Shown: positions 5,907 through 9,234 of the stretch, one piece after another
Layout of the letters: every line of letters starts with the position of its first letter
How positions within the stretch are numbered: position 1 is the stretch's first letter
Assembly (NCBI GenBank): GCA_015655535.1
Contig: JAATEW010000053.1
Span: 1-9,234, forward strand
DNA length: 9,234 bases
Origin: Hyphomicrobiales bacterium
Lineage (GTDB): Bacteria; Pseudomonadota; Alphaproteobacteria; Rhizobiales; Beijerinckiaceae
Direction of reading: 5' to 3'
Notes under the pieces: generated by a model
Databases searched by the model: none
Seen by the model: the letters and a program-made list of their open reading frames with translations, nothing else
What the model was told of the DNA's origin: nothing
Program-made: the position numbers and the translations under genes

Positions 5907-6491
5907 TTACTTCGTCTCATGGCGCTTGGCGGCGAACCAGGCTTCGAGCCCATCGGCCGCGGCTTCGACCTCCGCGGCGCGCTGGCGCATGAGAGCGACG
6001 AGATCCTTGAAGACACCATAGTTGGCGTCGATCGGCACAGAGCCATTCACCCAGCCGGCGACAAAAGCCGGATCGAGCTTGGCCGCGCGCGCCAAGGGCG
6101 CCGTCCATTCAGGACCATAGAGAAGCCGCGCCGCCTCAGCGAGCCTTTGATGCGCCTCGCTGAGATGGGGCGCATCTCCTATTGCTGCGTCGGCTGCGCG
6201 CCGTTCGGCAACTTGCGTCTCGTCGAGTTCCTGCGCGGCATCGGCGAGACGCGTGATCTCGGGCAGGACCGAGCGAATGGCATTGGCGCCCGCGAAAGGC
6301 ACATGCCAGCGCCTTTTGTCCGGACGATATTTCGCCTGCGGCACCCAGCGCAAAAGCCGCATGAGCGCCTCGCTGAAGCCGGTGTTGATCGCAATTCCAT
6401 CGGCCTCCACCGTGACCCAAGGCGTCTGCGGCAAGGGATTGGCGGCGAGCGCCGCGCGCGCCTCGTCTTCGGTTGGCTTTATCTTCGGCAT
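5907..6491 (-). CDS. Unrecognised protein with HARP-like and HTH-like halves
   Basis: I do not recognise a named family for this 194-residue soluble protein. Residues about 33-66 (AINTGFSEALMRLLRWVPQ, then YRPDKRRWHVPF) resemble the short HARP-type module of SNF2-like helicases: a hydrophobic strand, an E-L-L helix, then Y-x-P-x-x-R-x-W. Residues about 124-178 (LYGPEW, APLARAAKLDPAFVAGWVNG, SVPI, then a long helix) resemble the helix-turn-helix of small phage- or plasmid-type regulators, where x-V-x-x-W-x-x-G ends the recognition helix. The middle (about 80-122) is helical and charged. There is no signal peptide or membrane segment. It starts 36 nt after the trpS stop, so it is probably co-transcribed. 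In related genomes I recall a universal stress protein gene at this place. Both domain calls are by eye. Confidence 0.8.
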   Translation of the reverse strand: MPKIKPTEDEARAALAANPLPQTPWVTVEADGIAINTGFSEALMRLLRWVPQAKYRPDKRRWHVPFAGANAIRSVLPEITRLADAAQELDETQVAERRAADAAIGDAPHLSEAHQRLAEAARLLYGPEWTAPLARAAKLDPAFVAGWVNGSVPIDANYGVFKDLVALMRQRAAEVEAAADGLEAWFAAKRHETK

Positions 6492-6527
6492 GCGTCTGTC
6501 GTCCGATTGAACGCCACCATCATAGGC

Positions 6528-7562
6528 TCAGCCGACGAAGCCGACGATATTTTTCACCGCGATCATATTAGCCGCGGCGATCTCTCGGGCCCGCGCGGCG
6601 CCATCTGCCAGAACGTCGTCGATATAGGCGCTATCGGCGCAGAGACGCTTCATTTCACTGGCGATCGGCTCGAGCTTGGCAACCGCGAGATCGACAAGCG
6701 CATTCTTGAAGGTCGAAAATTGGCCGCCGCCGAAGGTCTGCAACACATCCGACTTCGAGCGGTTTTCGAGCGCCGCATAAATGCCGATAAGATTATCGGC
6801 CTCGGGCCGGTTGCCGAGCCCTTCGATCTCGGACGGCAGCGGTTCCGGATCGGTCTTCGCCTTGCGGATCTTCTGCGCAATTGTGTCGGCATCATCGGTG
6901 AAATTGATGCGCGAATAATCGGACGGGTCCGATTTCGACATTTTCTTGGTGCCGTCGCGCAGGCTCATGACGCGCGTGGCCGGACCTTGGATGAGCGGTT
7001 CCGGTAGCGGAAAAAACGCCTCGCCATGGCCCGTCGCCGCGATCGATTCGCCATAATCGAGATTGAATTTCTGCGCGATGTCGCGGGCGAGTTCGAGATG
7101 CTGCTTCTGGTCTTCGCCGACCGGCACCTGCGTTGCCTTATAAAGCAAAATATCAGCGGCCATCAGGATCGGATAGACATAGAGCACGATCGAAACATTC
7201 TCACGGTCCTTGCCGGCCTTCTCCTTGAACTGCGTCATCCGGTTCAACCAGCCGACACGCGCGACGCAATTCAATACCCAGGCGAGTTCGGCATGTTCGG
7301 CGACCTGGCTCTGATTGAAGATGATATGTTTCTTCGGATCGATGCCGACCGCTATATAGGCGGCCGTGACTTCGCGGATGCTGGCACGTAGAGTCTCAGG
7401 CTTTTGCGGCACGGTGATCGCATGAAGATCGACAACGCAATAGACGCATTCGTGTGTCTTTTGCAGTTCGACGAATTTGGCGATCGCGCCAAGGTAATTT
7501 CCAAGATGCATATTGCCGGTCGGCTGCACGCCGGAAAAAACGCGTTGTACGAATTGGGTCAT
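6528..7562 (-). CDS. trpS: Tryptophan--tRNA ligase
   Basis: This class I aminoacyl-tRNA synthetase charges tRNA-Trp with tryptophan using ATP in the cytoplasm. The 344-residue product is near the bacterial norm (about 330-350). It has the N-terminal RVFSGVQPTGNMHLGNYLGA with the HIGH-equivalent MHLG (18-21), the substrate-pocket stretch LYVYPILMAADILLYKA (127-143) followed by VPVGEDQKQHLELARDIA, and an intact KMSKS loop at 207-211. The ATG at 7562 lies about 30 nt after a predicted transcription start. The Shine-Dalgarno is poor (GGAG about 13 nt upstream). It begins the minus-strand run of genes and is divergent from the decarboxylase-family gene. Confidence 0.97.
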   Translation of the reverse strand: MTQFVQRVFSGVQPTGNMHLGNYLGAIAKFVELQKTHECVYCVVDLHAITVPQKPETLRASIREVTAAYIAVGIDPKKHIIFNQSQVAEHAELAWVLNCVARVGWLNRMTQFKEKAGKDRENVSIVLYVYPILMAADILLYKATQVPVGEDQKQHLELARDIAQKFNLDYGESIAATGHGEAFFPLPEPLIQGPATRVMSLRDGTKKMSKSDPSDYSRINFTDDADTIAQKIRKAKTDPEPLPSEIEGLGNRPEADNLIGIYAALENRSKSDVLQTFGGGQFSTFKNALVDLAVAKLEPIASEMKRLCADSAYIDDVLADGAARAREIAAANMIAVKNIVGFVG

Positions 7563-7599
7563 TTAAGGAGAAAGCTCCGGGGCACATATGTTGGCGCGC

Positions 7600-7628
7600 T
7601 TTATCCCGCAGCGGGCCAAGGGTTGCAA
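7600..7628 (-). promoter_or_regulatory. Predicted sigma70-type promoter of trpS
   Basis: On the minus strand, TTGCAA (7628-7623) and GATAAA (7605-7600) are exactly 17 nt apart, which predicts a start near 7593 and a leader of about 30 nt. The -35 lies in one of two direct copies of gttgcaag (7622-7629 and 7635-7642), so a factor bound to those repeats would touch the promoter. Confidence 0.55.
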
Positions 7629-7658
7629 GCGCGTGTTGCAAGACATCATGTTGTAACC

Positions 7659-7673
7659 TGTTTCTATGAAACA
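7659..7673 (+). promoter_or_regulatory. Inverted repeat in the divergent control region (operator candidate)
   Basis: A perfect inverted repeat, tgtttc-tat-gaaaca, lies 46 nt before the decarboxylase-family start. It overlaps a 10-bp palindrome, aaacatgttt (7669-7678). No convincing plus-strand -10/-35 pair is visible, so an activator-dependent or alternative promoter is possible. The gene's ribosome binding site is also weak (AAGAGAA at 7701-7707). Confidence 0.35.
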
Positions 7674-7719
7674 TGTTTGTTTCCGTCGCAACATTGGCTG
7701 AAAGAGAATCGCGTAAACC

Positions 7720-9132
7720 ATGACGCCAGACGAATTTCGCCGCTACGGCCATCCGCTCGTCGATTGGATCGCCGATTATCGCGAAAGCCTCTCGAAGAGG
7801 CCGGTTCTGGAACCCCTCGAACCTGGTGCCATCAAAGCCGCTCTGCCCGCTTCACCTCCCGAGCAGCCGGAGCCGATGGAGGCACTCATCGCCGATCTCG
7901 ACCGCGTCGTCATGCCGGGACTGACGCATTGGCAGCATAAAATGTTCTTCGGCTATTTTCCGGCCAATGCGCTTTTGTCCGGCGTTTTGGCCGATCTCGT
8001 CAGCACCGGCGTTGGCGTGATCGGCCTGTCCTGGCAATCGTCTCCGGCGCTCACCGAGATCGAAGAATGCGTCACCGATTGGCTGCGCCAGATGCTCGGC
8101 CTCAGCACGGCCTGGAGCGGTGTCATTCAGGATACCGCTTCGACGTCGAGTTTGATCGCGCTGATTTGCGCGCGCGAACGCGCAACCTCCTATGCCCTGG
8201 CACGCGGCGGCCTGCAAGCCGAACACCCGCTTGCCATTTATGTCTCCACGCAAAGCCATAGCTCGGTCGATAAGGGCGCATTGCTTGCGGGCTTTGGCCG
8301 CGACAATTTGCGCTTGGTCGCTTGCGACAATAATTTCGCGATGCGCCCCGACGCGCTTGCGGAGTTGATCGAGCAAGATCTCGCAGCAGGTATCAACCCT
8401 TGCGCAATTATCGCGACCGTTGGAAGCACGGCGGTGACGGCGATCGATCCCTTGGCGCCGATCGCCGCAATCGCCGCGCGCCATAAGATCTGGCTGCACG
8501 TCGACGCGGCCATGGCGGGCAGCGCGATGATCCTGCCCGAATGCCGATGGATGTGGGAGGGCATTGAAGGCGCCGATAGTCTTGTCGTCAATGCGCATAA
8601 ATGGCTCGGCGCCCCCTTTGATTGTTCGCTCTATTATGCGCGCGACCCGGAACATCTCATGCGGGTGATGTCGACCAATCCGAGCTTTCTGCAATCTTCC
8701 GCCGATGGACGCGTGAAAAACCTGCGCGATTGGGGCATTCCGCTCGGCCGCAGGTTTCGTTCGTTGAAACTCTGGTTCGTTCTGCGCGAGCAAGGCATGG
8801 AGGCTTTGAGGGCAAGGCTCAGGCGCGACATGGCCAATGCGCAGTGGCTCGCGGGCGAGGTAGCCGCGACGCCACATTGGCGCGTCGTGGCGCCGGTTCA
8901 TCTGCAAACCGTCTGCGTAAGGCATGAGCCGCCGGGCCTGTCCGGCAAAGCGCTCGACGCGCATACGAAGGCCTGGGCCGAAGCCATCAATCGCTCCGGC
9001 CGCGCCTATCTGACGCCGGCCATGATCGACGGGCATTGGATGGTGCGCGTCTCGATCGGCGCTCTGCCGACGGAGCGCGAAGATGTCGCGGCGCTGTGGC
9101 AGCTGATGCGCGAGATGGCGGAAGGAAAGTAA
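7720..9132 (+). CDS. Group II PLP-dependent aromatic amino acid decarboxylase homologue, possible aldehyde synthase
   Basis: The 470-residue protein aligns along its length with animal DDC (about 480 residues) as I recall it. It shows the opening EFRRYGHPLVDWIADY, MPGLTHWQHKMFFGYFP, GLSWQSSPALTEIE, the PLP-stacking H180 (STQSHSSVDKG), the PLP-nitrogen aspartate D262 (WLHVDAAMAGSA), the Schiff-base lysine K294 (NAHKWLGAPFDCS) and IPLGRRFRSLKLWFV (340-354). DDC-family enzymes normally turn aromatic L-amino acids into amines plus CO2. In the mobile catalytic loop, 29 residues after the lysine, DDC has Tyr332 (DPTYL); here the aligned residue is F323 (NPSFL) with no gap between. Tyr-to-Phe there is known to convert plant enzymes and mutated DDC to oxidative aldehyde synthesis. 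Gly343 before RRF matches DDC and plant tryptophan decarboxylase. The substrate cannot be fixed from sequence. No transporter or amine- or aldehyde-using gene is adjacent in the window. Confidence 0.88.
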   Translation: MTPDEFRRYGHPLVDWIADYRESLSKRPVLEPLEPGAIKAALPASPPEQPEPMEALIADLDRVVMPGLTHWQHKMFFGYFPANALLSGVLADLVSTGVGVIGLSWQSSPALTEIEECVTDWLRQMLGLSTAWSGVIQDTASTSSLIALICARERATSYALARGGLQAEHPLAIYVSTQSHSSVDKGALLAGFGRDNLRLVACDNNFAMRPDALAELIEQDLAAGINPCAIIATVGSTAVTAIDPLAPIAAIAARHKIWLHVDAAMAGSAMILPECRWMWEGIEGADSLVVNAHKWLGAPFDCSLYYARDPEHLMRVMSTNPSFLQSSADGRVKNLRDWGIPLGRRFRSLKLWFVLREQGMEALRARLRRDMANAQWLAGEVAATPHWRVVAPVHLQTVCVRHEPPGLSGKALDAHTKAWAEAINRSGRAYLTPAMIDGHWMVRVSIGALPTEREDVAALWQLMREMAEGK

Positions 9133-9150
9133 GAATAACCGACCCGCGCT

Positions 9151-9206
9151 AACCCTCTCCCCTTGCGGGAGAAGGTGCCGAGCGAATGCGAGGCGGATGA
9201 GGGGTT
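9151..9206. repeat. REP-like intergenic repeat at the window end
   Basis: The element begins aaccctctcccc, carries a 6-bp hairpin (tctccc at 9156-9161, gggaga at 9167-9172) and ends with gaggcggatgaggggtt, so its ends form an imperfect inverted repeat. This type (ctctccccttgcgggaga, then gccgagcg and ggatgagggg) is a very widespread intergenic repeat in alphaproteobacteria. It lies 18 nt after the decarboxylase-family stop and may stop or protect that transcript. Nothing is evident in 9207-9234. Confidence 0.7.
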
Positions 9207-9234
9207 ACTGCCCTCATTTTTAAGACCGTAACCC

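Noticed and set aside
5919..7007. 362-codon open frame on the plus strand
   Set aside because: It runs antisense across two genes (the HTH-like gene and trpS). The trpS reading has intact catalytic motifs, and this one has none.
7852..9036. 394-codon open frame on the minus strand
   Set aside because: It lies wholly antisense to the decarboxylase-family gene, whose protein has clear PLP motifs. Its product has no recognisable domain and is an effect of GC-rich codon use.

Overview
The window looks like chromosomal DNA from an alphaproteobacterium of the order Hyphomicrobiales (Rhizobiales). A Beijerinckiaceae- or Methylobacterium-like organism is the best guess. This rests on GC-rich codon use, the trpS/nfuA/tsaB/rimI gene neighbourhood typical of that order, REP-like intergenic palindromes of a kind common in those genomes, and a lanmodulin-type lanthanide-binding protein, a hallmark of rare-earth-using methylotrophs and relatives. 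The genus is an inference.

Left part (1-3445, plus strand): a secreted four-EF-hand protein with the exact loop spacing of lanmodulin begins at or just before the window edge. A hairpin terminator follows, then a membrane-anchored hybrid histidine kinase with two receiver domains (the first degenerate), then a TalB-type transaldolase. Two REP-like palindromic elements (3470-3694) separate the transaldolase from the convergent genes to its right.

Middle part (3681-7562, minus strand, read right to left): trpS, an unrecognised gene with a HARP-like N-terminal half and an HTH-like C-terminal half, nfuA (Fe-S cluster carrier), tsaB (tRNA t6A synthesis) and rimI (ribosomal-protein N-acetyltransferase). 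These are translation and Fe-S housekeeping functions. trpS and the unknown gene are 36 nt apart and probably co-transcribed. nfuA appears to have its own extended -10 promoter inside a perfect inverted repeat, and a leader of about 140 nt with three consecutive hairpins. rimI starts 5 nt after tsaB.

Right part (7563-9234): a divergent control region carries a good sigma70-type promoter for trpS plus direct and inverted repeats. A group II PLP-dependent aromatic amino acid decarboxylase homologue follows on the plus strand, in which the catalytic loop tyrosine appears to be phenylalanine. In plant enzymes and in engineered animal DDC this change gives aldehyde synthesis instead of amine formation. 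The window ends in another REP-like repeat.

The best leads are the divergent lanmodulin, the Tyr-to-Phe decarboxylase homologue, and the operator plus structured leader upstream of nfuA.
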